Positions 1-8,210 of a stretch of 64,000 nt of DNA are shown here, in pieces (position 1 is the stretch's first letter; every line of letters begins with the position of its first letter). The notes under the pieces are model-generated. The model saw nothing but the letters and a program-made list of their open reading frames with translations. It was not told where the DNA came from and did no database searches. Source of the stretch: Hyaloraphidium curvatum (lineage: Eukaryota; Monoblepharomycota; Hyaloraphidiomycetes; Hyaloraphidiales; Hyaloraphidiaceae). Position numbers and translations under genes: made by a program. The DNA lies in assembly GCA_025558095.1 (NCBI GenBank), contig JAIVFI010000008.1, positions 496,001 to 560,000 on the forward strand, read 5' to 3'.

Positions 1-1378
1 AGTCGGTAGAATGTTCCTTGACCCACACCAAACACGTCCTGGAGGGCACCGAGTTCGGCATACGACTTGTCCAGGGTCATGCAACGGGGCCGCCAATCCA
101 TAGCCGCCGCCTCCACCTGGGGCCGCCTTCCTCGGAGGAGGGCCGGCCACGTCGATTCGTCCTGGTGTTCCAAGAGCCCGCGCGCAAACGATATGACGCG
201 TGCGAGAAACCACTCCAGGAACCTCTTCAGCGTGGGCCGCCGGATATTGGTGGAAAACAGGAACGCGAGGGGTTTGGCACGCCGACCGACCACGTCGAAA
301 GCCACCAGTCCAGTAATGGGCAGCTTCTGGATGTTCTTGCGCCGCCAGGATGAATCGATCCCGACAATGCTCCCGTAGACGATGGCAAACACGAGTCCGA
401 CCGTATCGGTGAAGGCGTAGGAAAAAGAGGCTCCGATGGATTCCGACCCCTCCTCCAGGCCGACCAGATACACGTTTTGAGGCCTTTCCGCGGCGAGCTT
501 CCTCAACACGCTGAGCGAGGCAGGTCCGAACATGGCACGTCGCGCCTGTCTGGCGATGCTCTTAAGGGTGCCGTCCGGAATGCCACCCCATTTGGTCACG
601 GCGGCCTCGTTGTCCAGGAGAAACAGCGCCGGCGTCGAGCCCGACCGGAGAAAGTAGTCGAAGGCAAGAGATCGGAGGAGCCCAGACGATCGCCTCTTCT
701 CGTTGTCGGGAGCGTCGTGAAAGTCCTTGGCATAGATGACCGCTCGACCGGGGTCGTTCGCAAAGACGTAGATGCTTCAATCATCGCGTCAGTTTTACCA
801 GATTACAAGAGGAGGAGGCACACGTACCCTATCATCATAGGACATTTGGCATCTTCTTGGTTCGGGCATGCCCCGGTTCCTACACATTCCATGAGGTACT
901 TGTAGACAGGTCGCCGTTTGCGAATGGCACGGTCAATGTCTCTGTTGGAGGCTTCCGGGTTCCTTTCGATGAGGAGCGTCCATTTTCGCGGGTCCAGCTT
1001 CCCCGACGGCCCTTCCGACGTCACGAGAAACTGGGGGACTTTGGCCGAGCCCAGCTGCGACCCTCTCAAGGCCCTAAAGTCCTGACCGAGCGCGAAAATG
1101 TACTCGGAAAGATCACGGAGGGCGACACGGTTCAGAAGCTCCGTGAACGGTTTCGGGATCGCGCTGGAGTCGTCGTCGCTGTCCTCGGCTTCCGGCGGAG
1201 GGATCTGGTGTCTGGCCTGGTTCCAAGCTTCCCTCGCCGCTTGGTGAATCGACTTTGGAAGGGGGCCCGGCTCCGTCGACCATCGGCGTGGTTGAGCGCT
1301 TCCGGGGGTGCTAGCCCGCCCGGACGTATCGCTACCCGAGTCGCGACGTCGCCCCTTGGTTTGAGCTGGAGTCTGCAT
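1..1378 (-). CDS. MULE-like transposase, 3' end beyond the window
   Basis: The reading frame starts at 1378 and stays open to the window edge once one intron is removed (exons 1378..828 and 774..<1). The second exon looks like the catalytic core of a Mutator-like (MULE) transposase: GIDSSW supplies a first Asp in a strand followed by LPITGLVAFDVVGRRAKPLA, and further on comes WRPRCMTLDKSYAELGAL, the usual W-P-x-x-x-x-D-x-x-x-x-E-x-x-A-L context of the second Asp. The third acidic residue would lie outside the window. The N-terminal 180 residues are unassigned, with a Ser/Pro-rich start and a CPNQEDAKCP motif. A TATA box sits about 115 nt upstream. It could be an active transposase, a domesticated copy or a relic; the open frame argues against strong decay. 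Confidence 0.72.
775..827 (-). other. Intron in the MULE-like transposase gene (53 nt)
   Basis: On the minus strand the donor is GTACGT and the acceptor AG, with a CTGAC branch-like motif between them. Removing it joins ATG-ATA-GG to CATCTACGTC in frame. Without splicing the first exon runs into a stop five codons later. Confidence 0.75.
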
Positions 1379-1493
1379 GTTGAGTCCGCAGTCTCTGCGA
1401 GTTGAGGCAGCAGTCTAGGCAGCAGTTTTGCGCGATGAGACCGTGGTCCCGGCGTGGCGAGTCGATGTCCTTGCGTGGCCCGACCCATTGCCC

Positions 1494-1502
1494 TTTATAT
1501 AC
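1494..1502 (-). promoter_or_regulatory. TATA box upstream of the transposase gene
   Basis: The minus strand reads GGTATATAAAGGG, the same form of TATA box as in front of virus-like genes further right, for example 34204 and 29960. The ATG at 1378 lies about 115 nt downstream. Confidence 0.5.
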
Positions 1503-1528
1503 CGGGCCGGAACCCGTGAGTCGTGTCA

Positions 1529-1747
1529 TCATGACACATGATCTGCTGACAAAGCCGGTGCGAAATTTTCGCAAGCGGGTGGTGGCGACGGTGGTTGTTG
1601 TTGTTGCGGATCGGAGGTGGCGGTCTCAAGTTCGCGCAATTCATCCAGCAACTCGCGGAATCTCTCTTCGTTCGCGATGAAAATGGGGATTTTCAACATT
1701 TCAAAGATCTCGTGCTCGAGCCACTTTTGTCTCTCCGATTTCTCCAT
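1529..1747 (-). CDS. Small hypothetical protein (72 aa)
   Basis: The N-terminal 45 residues are strongly charged and predicted helical (MEKSERQKWLEHEIFEML, then FRELLDELRELE), followed by a Q- and P-rich tail. Composition is protein-like, but there is no recognisable domain or clear promoter. It lies tail-to-head with its neighbours on the same strand and could be a real small gene or a 3' exon of the gene at 1798-2427. Confidence 0.4.
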   Translation of the reverse strand: MEKSERQKWLEHEIFEMLKIPIFIANEERFRELLDELRELETATSDPQQQQPPSPPPACENFAPALSADHVS

Positions 1748-1797
1748 TCCACATCCATTACATCAAAAAACTACCGGTTTCTTGACGCGCGATCCTT

Positions 1798-2427
1798 TCA
1801 CAGGCCTGCACAACGGCCTTTGAACGATGCCTTGGACTTGCGCAGTTCAGAGTCCTCTTCCTCCGTGCTCCACGCAGACCAAATCTTGCCGGGAACATCG
1901 GCGAGCTTCACCGCGTCGACACTCTGCAGCTGGGCCGAATCAACGGCATCGGTCTTGCTGAAATCCGATGCGGAAAAGAACGAATTGACCGAATACGTGT
2001 ACGGACGCGTCAGAGGGTCGGCAAAGTTGGAACGCGTCTGGAACTCGACGGAAAGGAGTGCCTTCATCGCGTCGTCCTTCGAGTCGTAGGTGGACAGGCA
2101 CACGGCACCATCCGAGTTCTTGGCAACCAGCGCCCAAAACAGGGACGACACCGGCCCCTCCTCGTCTTCGTTGTCGGTTCCGTCGCTGCCCGAGTTCTCG
2201 CTCTCGTCATCGGACTTGACCGGACTCGGCGGGTCCATCTCGAAGTTGCGCGGCTTGGACACGGGCTTCTTGGTCACCCGAGTCGCAGCGGCGGTGGTGT
2301 TCCTGAATCGCGGCGAAGGAGGCGGCCTGGACAGGGAGATCTTCTTCGGGGGGGCAACCGCCTCCTCGTCGGAGGACTCAACCGCCTCCTCGACGGTGCG
2401 CTTGCTGAGAATCTTTCTTGGAGGCAT
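1798..2427 (-). CDS. Acidic, low-complexity-rich hypothetical protein (209 aa)
   Basis: The N-terminal half alternates basic and acidic low-complexity stretches (MPPRKILSKR, ESSDEEAVAPPKK, SDDESENSGSDGTDNEDEEG), as in disordered nuclear or chromatin-associated proteins. The C-terminal half is more ordered and begins with SSLFWALVAKNSDGAVCLSTY, a pattern that could form a small alpha/beta domain. I do not recognise a family. It is one of four consecutive minus-strand genes from 1.5 to 6 kb. The whole frame is open with a good ATG, so coding is likely. Confidence 0.6.
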   Translation of the reverse strand: MPPRKILSKRTVEEAVESSDEEAVAPPKKISLSRPPPSPRFRNTTAAATRVTKKPVSKPRNFEMDPPSPVKSDDESENSGSDGTDNEDEEGPVSSLFWALVAKNSDGAVCLSTYDSKDDAMKALLSVEFQTRSNFADPLTRPYTYSVNSFFSASDFSKTDAVDSAQLQSVDAVKLADVPGKIWSAWSTEEEDSELRKSKASFKGRCAGL

Positions 2428-2503
2428 GCTGGTGCTACAACAGGGGCAGAGAGATTGCTTCGGCGCATCTGAACGGGTCAGGTCATGAATTCGTCATGGT
2501 TTC

Positions 2504-3145
2504 TCACATCAGGTTGCAACCACCGCCTTCATCGTCATCCTCGCTGTCGGATTCCCAAAGCTCGACTCGATTCACCCTTTTCTTCGTTCGCTTCTTCGGG
2601 CGCTGCTTGGATCTCGGAGGCGGCGTCGGTGCCGAATCGGTTGTCGTGCTGCTCGGTGGAGGTTCTTCCCAAAGCCCATCCGACACTTCCAATGCCGTTG
2701 GTTTCTTGGGGCTGTTTGCCCTCTTTCGTTCGAGGGCGGAATTAATCTGCCTCAGGCACCTTTCGTGCATTGAAATCGGAATCTCGTGATTTTCATCGGC
2801 CGTGCCCAAGTGTTGCGAAATGATCATCGCGGCCTTTCGAAACGCAACGACCCTCTCGAAAATGTGTTGCAAGTCAATGAGCCTGTACCTGGGCAAGGTG
2901 TCGTAGTCAAAGTCCTTGTTCACATCCACCATTCGCTCACCCGGGGCCCCACAATGCGAGTACACGTAAGGTGTGTTGGGTGAACGCACCAATGTGTCTT
3001 CATTCAGGTGGTACAACTTGGACAAGAACTTTCTCGCGGAAAGCAGGAGATTCGTGTCGTTTCGATGCAATCCCGCCCACATCTCGACTTCGGACGGGAT
3101 GGTGGTGGCGGCGGAGGATCGGACAATGGACTCGAACTGCTCCAT
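2504..3145 (-). CDS. Hypothetical protein with basic-acidic tail (213 aa)
   Basis: Residues 1-130 look like a compact helical domain (MEQFESIVRSSAATTIP, RKFLSKLYHLNEDTLVRSP, LIDLQHIFERVVAFRKAAM). The rest is a disordered tail with a nuclear-localisation-like basic cluster (RSKQRPKKRTKKRVNR) and an acidic end (WESDSEDDDEGGG). No family is recognised. It lies on the same strand as the flanking unknown genes and may share their expression. The next gene upstream ends 200 bp away. Confidence 0.6.
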   Translation of the reverse strand: MEQFESIVRSSAATTIPSEVEMWAGLHRNDTNLLLSARKFLSKLYHLNEDTLVRSPNTPYVYSHCGAPGERMVDVNKDFDYDTLPRYRLIDLQHIFERVVAFRKAAMIISQHLGTADENHEIPISMHERCLRQINSALERKRANSPKKPTALEVSDGLWEEPPPSSTTTDSAPTPPPRSKQRPKKRTKKRVNRVELWESDSEDDDEGGGCNLM

Positions 3146-3346
3146 GATTCTTTGGGTTCAAGAAATGTTTCTTTGCTCAATCAAACACCGAAAGCAACAA
3201 CTTGCTCGGTTGGAGTTGCCCATCTTGAATGAGTCTCGAGAAACCCGAGGTGATGTGATTCACAATCTTGATCTTGACTTGGGGTCCGTGCTTTTTCCAC
3301 GTTTTCGTCGATTTCCGCGCTCGTGAACACCGCCCGAGATTCTTTT

Positions 3347-6031
3347 TCATTCGTCAAACATCTTGAGAAGCAGTCTACTGTCGGCCAATGCACTTTCGGC
3401 CGTGATGTTCCCGTTTTCCGTGAGTTTTCGGAATCCTCCCGTCATGTGGTGAACAAAGTCGATCTTGACCCTCTCCAGCATCCGATTCCGCAACCTGGCC
3501 ACCGCTTCGTCGATACCGGCACTCGGGATGGCATCCAGTGCGTCTTTCAACGCCTCTGCATTGCCCGACACGTCGTTGACGGAAAACCCGCAGTCAAACA
3601 TGCGCTTCTGGACCGCCGCGTGGATCGACTGGATCTCTCTTTCCATGGTGGCAATCGCATCCGAATCAAAGTTCCGTTGCATGAAGTTCCGGCTCGGAAC
3701 GGTCGTCAAACGGAACCGTCCGTATCGGTCCTTGAGAGCGAGCACCGTTGCGAGAAACGTCGCATGATACGCTTCGTAGCTGGTCATGAATTCGGCCACC
3801 TCTCGTCTCCGCATGGTCCTCAACCTCTGCATCTCGTTGAACAGCACAACGTACCCGTCACGATACTGAGCACCCTGTCGGAGCAGCTCGGAGTGGATCT
3901 TTTCGATGGAGGATGAGATGCTCTGCTGTTTTGCCATCAGAGCCGCATCTCCGGCACCCCGCATCGCAATCACGTCGGTGGTCCCGGCTTCGGCCACGAG
4001 TGCCAAGGTGGTTTCGCCGAGATCTTTGATCAAATTGTCGAAAACCTGCGGCGGTGTCGAAGGAACGTGCTGGATGCGAGTTTGGAGGTCGGACAGCTGC
4101 TTTTCGTAGGCGTCCTGCATGGATTGGAACCGATCCATTTCCTCTTCTTCGATTTCGCGTAGGCGCTGCATTTCGTTTCTCGTACGCCTTATTTCGTCAC
4201 GAGCGGCATTGGGGAGCCCGAGTTTGTCGTAGAATGCGTAAAGGACGACGAAAAGCAGGAGAAGGACAATGAACGACCACAGCGGGAACATGCCGATCCG
4301 GTAGTCGGCAATAAGTTCGGTCAAGTCGGACAAGGTTCCGTTTTGTTGGGCAGCAGGCACCATTTGCATGGCAAACTGGACGCCTTCTTCGACCTTGATC
4401 CCTTCTGTGACTTGTTGGAAGGTCTGGTTGCTCTCTTGCGTGGCGTTGGCCAGCGAAACATTGGCAAACTGGATCGCTTCCGCCATGTGTTGAGGGACCG
4501 ACATGGTTCCGTTTTCGTCGCCTCTTAAACAGCGTAGGCCTTCCAGCGCTTTGACGAGAGGCGAGTGAATCGTGTGCATGTCCACCCAGTTTGTCGTCGG
4601 CGCATTGACCCGTGGGATTGCATTCACGGGCGGGATCGCATTCACGCGCGGGATCAAGCCTACCGCGTTTCCGGCATGGGCAGCCTGTTCTGCGATGGCA
4701 TTGACGACCTTTTCCACCACGGGTGCAGCCGCAACGGTCACGGCTTCGGGTATCTCGGCAATCGCTTCCGTGACGTGTTCCCGGGGGAAACTTTCCGGAT
4801 TCTGGAGGAGGTTCCAAAGGTAATGCGAGCTTCTGACCACGGCAGGCAAAACGAGGGGAAACCCAAAGTTTTCCCTGGTATTGTGGGTGGCGTCCAAAGC
4901 AGCCTGGGCCGCCGACAGCATCCCCGCCACGTCTCTCGGTTGCCCAGAAGCATCAAACAAGTGCCATGCCATGGGTGCAAGCTCTTTCTCCAGCATCCAC
5001 GAGATCACTCGGAGCCGTACCGCGTTTTCATCCAGTTTCGACGCGTTTCGCCGGATCGTCAACAACCCCGCCTCTTTGGGCTTGGGGAATGCCATTTCCG
5101 ACGATTGGTTGTTGATTTTGAGCGTATCGAGGACTTCGCGCCCCTTTCGAATCTGTTTTGCGACGTCCATGGCCGTCACGCCCGCAGCCAACGCCATGCT
5201 GGCCCAGTATGTGCCACTCGCCAACAGTGTCGCATGCGGCGGAATGTAACCCAGGATCCCGGCGAGATCGATGGCGGTCGGGACCATTGCCAGCGCAAAC
5301 CTCTTCCACTCAAAAGTCGTCAGCATTTCCGCGAATGACTCGAGTTCACGGGTCAGGAGCGAGCAAATCACTTCCTTGCTTCGAATGGAGCCGTCGGCAG
5401 GGTCGACAAAGTAACTCGCCGGCACTTCGACGGCCAACATGAGTTCCGATCGGATCTCGTCGACCGACGTCTTTGACAATGCATTGCAGGTCGCCCTCCA
5501 CGACGCGACGGGAACACGTGCTTTTTCGGGCGCGGGCATGTGACGGACCGTGGGTTTCGCTCGGGGGGCTTTGGGCATGGTGGTATCAAGGATTGGGGAA
5601 GAAAACAATGTGGAATTGAAACGCTTTCTCATCATTTTCGGTGCCGCTCGCAATCGGGAGATGTACAGCACCCAGCACACGAAATCGACACGCAGTAAGG
5701 CGATCCCAGATTCCCGCACCCGCACTTGCCGTCCACCACGGTGCCCTTCTTCCTCTGCGATTGCCGACAGCTCCTTCAAGCACCCTGCCACTCTTGTAAG
5801 CCACTCGTCATTTTGCCCTTGAATGCCGGCTCTTTCCGTCAAGGTCCAGACCGCGTTGGGGTTGAGTGGGTGCGCCATCGCCATTTTCGCCAGGTTTTCG
5901 TCGAAATCGCTCGATCCGATCCAAGCCGACAGTTTCGTACGCACCACGCCATTGCACGCTTCGACCATAGCGGACCTCGTCTTCGGGTCCTTTTTGAACT
6001 TGTCGACCGCCTCCAACCCGACATCATCCAC
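3347..6031 (-). CDS. Large membrane and coiled-coil protein with an F-box-tail-like N terminus (894 aa)
   Basis: An uninterrupted frame of 894 codons. Residues about 1-95 resemble the C-terminal tails of the F-box-like proteins in this window (AVWTLTERAGIQG here, NVWECTKRAGIKG at the end of the gene at 8194). Residues about 240-285 are hydrophobic and Ala-rich. About 580-605 is a strong membrane segment (LWSFIVLLLLFVVLYAFY), preceded by repeats of VNAIPRV type and several N-x-S/T sites. It is followed by a charged coiled coil (RRTRNEMQRLREIEEEEMDRF) and a long helical region. A membrane-anchored structural or host-interaction protein is possible, but function is unknown. A TATA-like element and a repeat array lie just upstream of 6031. 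Translation could instead begin near 5583 (MPKAPRAK), which would drop the fused tail. Confidence 0.7.
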   Translation of the reverse strand: MDDVGLEAVDKFKKDPKTRSAMVEACNGVVRTKLSAWIGSSDFDENLAKMAMAHPLNPNAVWTLTERAGIQGQNDEWLTRVAGCLKELSAIAEEEGHRGGRQVRVRESGIALLRVDFVCWVLYISRLRAAPKMMRKRFNSTLFSSPILDTTMPKAPRAKPTVRHMPAPEKARVPVASWRATCNALSKTSVDEIRSELMLAVEVPASYFVDPADGSIRSKEVICSLLTRELESFAEMLTTFEWKRFALAMVPTAIDLAGILGYIPPHATLLASGTYWASMALAAGVTAMDVAKQIRKGREVLDTLKINNQSSEMAFPKPKEAGLLTIRRNASKLDENAVRLRVISWMLEKELAPMAWHLFDASGQPRDVAGMLSAAQAALDATHNTRENFGFPLVLPAVVRSSHYLWNLLQNPESFPREHVTEAIAEIPEAVTVAAAPVVEKVVNAIAEQAAHAGNAVGLIPRVNAIPPVNAIPRVNAPTTNWVDMHTIHSPLVKALEGLRCLRGDENGTMSVPQHMAEAIQFANVSLANATQESNQTFQQVTEGIKVEEGVQFAMQMVPAAQQNGTLSDLTELIADYRIGMFPLWSFIVLLLLFVVLYAFYDKLGLPNAARDEIRRTRNEMQRLREIEEEEMDRFQSMQDAYEKQLSDLQTRIQHVPSTPPQVFDNLIKDLGETTLALVAEAGTTDVIAMRGAGDAALMAKQQSISSSIEKIHSELLRQGAQYRDGYVVLFNEMQRLRTMRRREVAEFMTSYEAYHATFLATVLALKDRYGRFRLTTVPSRNFMQRNFDSDAIATMEREIQSIHAAVQKRMFDCGFSVNDVSGNAEALKDALDAIPSAGIDEAVARLRNRMLERVKIDFVHHMTGGFRKLTENGNITAESALADSRLLLKMFDE

Positions 6032-6049
6032 CAGGTGGACTCCCGCGCC

Positions 6050-6108
6050 GCCTTTTTATCAGGTTGAAAGTGTCACCATGAAAGTGTCACCATGAAAGTG
6101 TCACTACG
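6050..6108 (-). promoter_or_regulatory. Promoter array A1: three 14-bp units plus TATA-like box
   Basis: On the minus strand GTGACACTTTCATG-type units are repeated back to back (6066-6105), followed within 10-15 nt by TGATAAAAAGG and then the ATG at 6031. This is the same arrangement as at six other loci in the window. Confidence 0.6.
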
Positions 6109-6148
6109 GGTTGTGTGGCTGTGCCGGTGGCTGATGGAGGGGTCGGTT

Positions 6149-6716
6149 GGAAAGTTTTCAAAGAGCCAATACAAGGCATCCGTAACCCGGTTTCGCGACT
6201 TAAGAATATTAATTAGTCACATACACAAAAATCCTAAGTCGCGAAACCGGGTTACGGATGCCTTGTATTGGCTCTCGGAAAACTTTCCCGACTCCGGGAG
6301 AGTCGGATAAACCGGATTATGCGCCGAGGGAGTGAGCGGAAATCTTTCCGAAGAGGCGATACAAGGCATCCGTAACCCGGTTTCAGCTCATCCGAAATTC
6401 GCTAACCAGGCATCTGGGAAATTCCTAATCCGCGAAACCGGGTCACCAATGCCTTGTATTGGCTCATGGGAAACTTTCCGACTCCGACCCCGGCGGTAAT
6501 TCTCGGCGGAGGGATTGCGGGAGGTAAGGGATGTTCCGCCGCCAGTTTTGCCGCCCGGACGCAAATCCGAAAAGTTTCCCAAGAGCCAATACAAGGCATT
6601 GGTAACCCGGTTTCGGCATTCGGCAATTCATTGACCCGCGCGGGCTGGTGAGTCTGCCTCGGAGTTGAAAAGTTCCCCAAGAGCCAATACAAGGCATTGG
6701 TAACCCGGTTTCGGCA
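6149..6716. repeat. Cluster of hairpin-forming inverted repeats (family H)
   Basis: Arms of about 50-55 bp contain CCGGGTTACGGATGCCTTG or CCGGGTTACCAATGCCTTG, then TATTGGCTC and a GGAAAACTTTCC-like end. Arms 6149-6203 and 6234-6288 face each other and could form a near-perfect hairpin with a 30-nt loop. A second pair is 6338-6391 and 6432-6480. Two more left arms lie at 6568-6617 and 6668-6716. The same family flanks the kinesin gene at 25.9 and 28.0-28.3 kb. The 6040-6830 interval holds no credible gene. Confidence 0.85.
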
Positions 6717-6833
6717 AATCGGATAAATCGGACCCGGAAAGTGTCACTTTAAATCTTTTGCGCGGGAAAATCGGTTCTTCCGCTGCAAAAGAGTTGAAGA
6801 GTGCGATTTTGTGCGATTTCGTGCGAAATTCAT

Positions 6834-7519
6834 CTATTCGTAGCTGTGTTCGGGAATCTCGACCATTTCCACTTGTTGCTTCGTGAACGGCGACTTGCGG
6901 AACTTTTCAAACAAATCCCAGTTCGCATCGGTCCAGTCGTCAATGTCCTCGCCGCGGAGATTCTCCAGCATCGACAATACGTCCTCCACCAGTTTCGACC
7001 CCCTCTTCCGCACTTCCATGTCTTCTCCTATCAAATAGAGGTACACGGTATCAATGTCGGCAAACACTTCAAACAGCGAGCCGCCTCTCCCGAACGTGTA
7101 GATGTTTGTGATGGGCTCCTGGTCTTGAACGTGTAAGCGTAGTCTTGGCCGGCGTTGATGTAAGATTGGATCGCGAGGTACTTGTTGTGTTTCAAAGGAA
7201 CGACATGCAACCACTGAACCGACCGAATCGGCTGATTGATGTCGATTTTGCCCTCGAAGGTCACTTCTTCGTTTCCGAGTCCATCGTGCGTGTTGACGCG
7301 GACTTTGGCGTCTTCGATGTAAATGTCGTGCCGCGGACGGCCGTCCATGGTTTCGATGGTGAATTCCTGACCGTTTTCAAGGGGTGTGGTGATCATCGCG
7401 GCTTCCTTGCGCATCATGCGCCTGTGTTGAGCACAGAGCCTGTCGCCCGACTTTGCGTGACGCCTGCACTGAAATTGGCACGAGTCCATGTTTTGCCCAT
7501 TTTCGGAAGGCTGCGTCAT
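6834..7519 (-). pseudogene. Hypothetical protein gene with one frameshift
   Basis: Two overlapping frames make one protein-like product. The first (from ATG 7519) has a Cys/His cluster (CQFQCRRHAKSGDRLCAQH), then a beta-rich stretch ending NAGQDYAYTFK. The second resumes with PITNIYTFGRGGSLFEVF and ends in a charged helical tail at 6834. The switch falls at about 7113-7120, and one extra base there would restore continuity. No GT-AG intron fits the site. Either the gene is broken or the assembly has a one-base error. Function unknown; the Cys/His cluster suggests zinc binding. It is divergent from the gene starting at 7578. Confidence 0.55.
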
Positions 7520-7577
7520 GATGACATGGTTTTGGGTCGAACAACTGGTACATAAGCGCGGGGTTGGGAGCTTTCGG

Positions 7578-8210
7578 ATGGCATCCGCGCGAGTCATCAA
7601 ACACATCACAAAACACAAAAAGCCGCACCCCATGGTCCAATTGCCTTACGACGTCGTTTCTGCTGTCGGAGAGTATCTAAACGAAGACGATTGGACGCTC
7701 CTCATGTCGGCACACTTTGGGGAAGGCCCAAATGTTGCAGAAGTCGCAAAATCATGGCACATGAGCACGAAACAGTTGGAACTGAGGAAAGCCATCAAAA
7801 TCACGGCTCGCCCTTTGGAACACCGGAATGACGCCACCTTTGAACATCGCCGCCCTTTCATCGAAGCATTCCTCGCTCAAAACTACGATTTCCAGATCAA
7901 TGGCACCCCACGAGACGCGATCGGTGGCATATTTCGAGCCATGCGGGTCCGGGGGTGGTGCTCCTTCTTTGCACCCACCCTGAAACACTTGTCGACAAGG
8001 TGGAAAGCGGAATTTGCCCAAGCATGGACGCAATTCGTCTGGTTTTACGGACCGAGCGACCTTGCAAGGATCGTCATGGCCTACGTCGATCCCGTCGAAC
8101 TCGCGCGGGTGCAGCCGTACTTGCGGAATTGTGCGCTCGGAGAAGCGGACAAGGAGGAGGCAAAGGACATTCGTGCATTCATTGTAAATAGTTTCAAAGT
8201 GTCGAAATGA
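7578..8210 (+). CDS. Hypothetical F-box-like protein (210 aa)
   Basis: After a basic start, VQLPYDVVSAVGEYLNEDDWTLL resembles a degenerate F-box (L-P-x-D-V-V-x-x-x-x-x-Y-L). F-box proteins usually deliver targets to SCF ubiquitin ligases; here that role is only inferred. The rest is helical without a known domain. Start at 7578 is chosen because it clears the divergent gene; ATG 7632, directly before the F-box-like segment, is an alternative. Its 3' end overlaps the convergent gene at 8194 by 17 bp. Confidence 0.6.
   Translation: MASARVIKHITKHKKPHPMVQLPYDVVSAVGEYLNEDDWTLLMSAHFGEGPNVAEVAKSWHMSTKQLELRKAIKITARPLEHRNDATFEHRRPFIEAFLAQNYDFQINGTPRDAIGGIFRAMRVRGWCSFFAPTLKHLSTRWKAEFAQAWTQFVWFYGPSDLARIVMAYVDPVELARVQPYLRNCALGEADKEEAKDIRAFIVNSFKVSK

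Noticed and set aside
3181-3393. 70-aa ORF between two virus-like genes
   Set aside because: Overlaps the 3' end of the 894-aa gene, and its composition is not convincing.
6149-6716. Family H repeats as a CRISPR array or tRNA genes
   Set aside because: Arms are inverted and irregularly spaced with no uniform spacers, and no tRNA fold with T-loop and acceptor stem could be made out.
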